Of a DNA stretch of 64,000 nucleotides, positions 63,835-64,000 are shown in pieces. The stretch comes from Bradyrhizobium genosp. L (GTDB lineage Bacteria; Pseudomonadota; Alphaproteobacteria; Rhizobiales; Xanthobacteraceae). The position numbers and the translations under genes were made by a program. The stretch covers positions 5,084,001-5,148,000 of the forward strand of contig NZ_CP061378.1 in the NCBI RefSeq assembly GCF_015624485.1. Reading direction: 5' to 3'. Under the pieces are notes generated by a model. That model was not told the origin of the DNA and did no database searches. It saw only the letters and a list, made by a program, of their open reading frames with translations. The stretch's first letter is position 1; each line of letters starts with the position of its first letter.

Positions 63835-64000
63835 CAAGAAATCCCAACCAGATCCACTGCGGCTGCAGCTTTGCCCCACTCCCGCGTCACAGGCAACGAC
63901 GGCTTTACCTCTTGCCGCGAACCGGTTACCGACGCGACACAAATCGGTCCGGCCTTGCCGCTTTAGCTATGAATATGGATTCAGTATTAGGGATTGAGAC

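Overview
The window is high-GC DNA with alphaproteobacterial gene content. It most resembles Bradyrhizobium or a close relative (Hyphomicrobiales, Nitrobacteraceae). The grounds are a thioredoxin-reductase-like ferredoxin reductase, a growth-pole-ring (GPR/RgsE)-type giant coiled-coil protein, a PlcP-type metallophosphoesterase, a CtrA-type TTAA-N7-TTAA site, and short dispersed palindromes (CGTCATTGCGA...) scattered between genes. I recognise 46 protein genes, one cut by the left edge. I see no tRNA, rRNA, CRISPR array, intact insertion sequence, prophage or replication origin. This looks like ordinary chromosome.

Layout. 1-11.4 kb is mixed housekeeping: the start of an MHYT sensor, an exported S9 peptidase, a DHA2 drug exporter, a YciF-like stress protein with a possible EcfG promoter, a YbhN-type membrane protein, an exported SGNH hydrolase, a DUF2147 protein, a ferredoxin-NADP reductase, a hot-dog thioesterase, a [2Fe-2S] ferredoxin and an HPt phosphotransfer protein. 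11.8-17.9 kb is one giant gene for a membrane-anchored coiled-coil protein of about 2039 residues. It has 22 consecutive 11-residue repeats followed by 13 consecutive 44-residue (4 x 11) repeats, and a CtrA-like site lies upstream. 17.9-19.05 kb holds a small membrane-protein gene between two copies of the end of the giant gene plus its terminator. 19.4-26.8 kb is a 2473-residue RTX/cadherin/FG-GAP repeat protein, probably secreted by a type I system that is not in the window.

26.9-37.6 kb carries an Mla-like lipid ABC transporter (permease with STAS domain, ATPase, MCE protein), a dipeptide epimerase converging on an MFS gene, a threonine dehydratase-like enzyme, a two-gene glycosyltransferase/PlcP-like operon with a Pho-box-like sequence just upstream (probably phosphate-starvation lipid remodelling), and thiD. 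37.7-44 kb is rich in exported proteins: a metacaspase with a twin-DUF4399 protein, divergent from a formylglycine-generating-enzyme-like protein that lacks the catalytic cysteines, then a dihaem cytochrome c, a CHRD protein and a c-556/c-prime-type cytochrome. 44.1-46.4 kb is a form-II CoxL-like molybdenum hydroxylase subunit without its partner subunits.

47.7-63.8 kb is a cell-envelope polysaccharide region: MurJ, a sugar aminotransferase and a Gfo/Idh/MocA dehydrogenase, ManC/AlgA, a flippase-like membrane protein, a WecA/WbpL-type initiating transferase, a WbpV-type reductase/epimerase, a GT4 glycosyltransferase, a WbpM-type 4,6-dehydratase, an O-antigen ligase/polymerase, HldE and HldD. 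Together these suggest an O-antigen begun on a 6-deoxy-N-acetylhexosamine, plus heptose precursor synthesis. Functions come from reading the translated sequences and recalling families; no database search was run.
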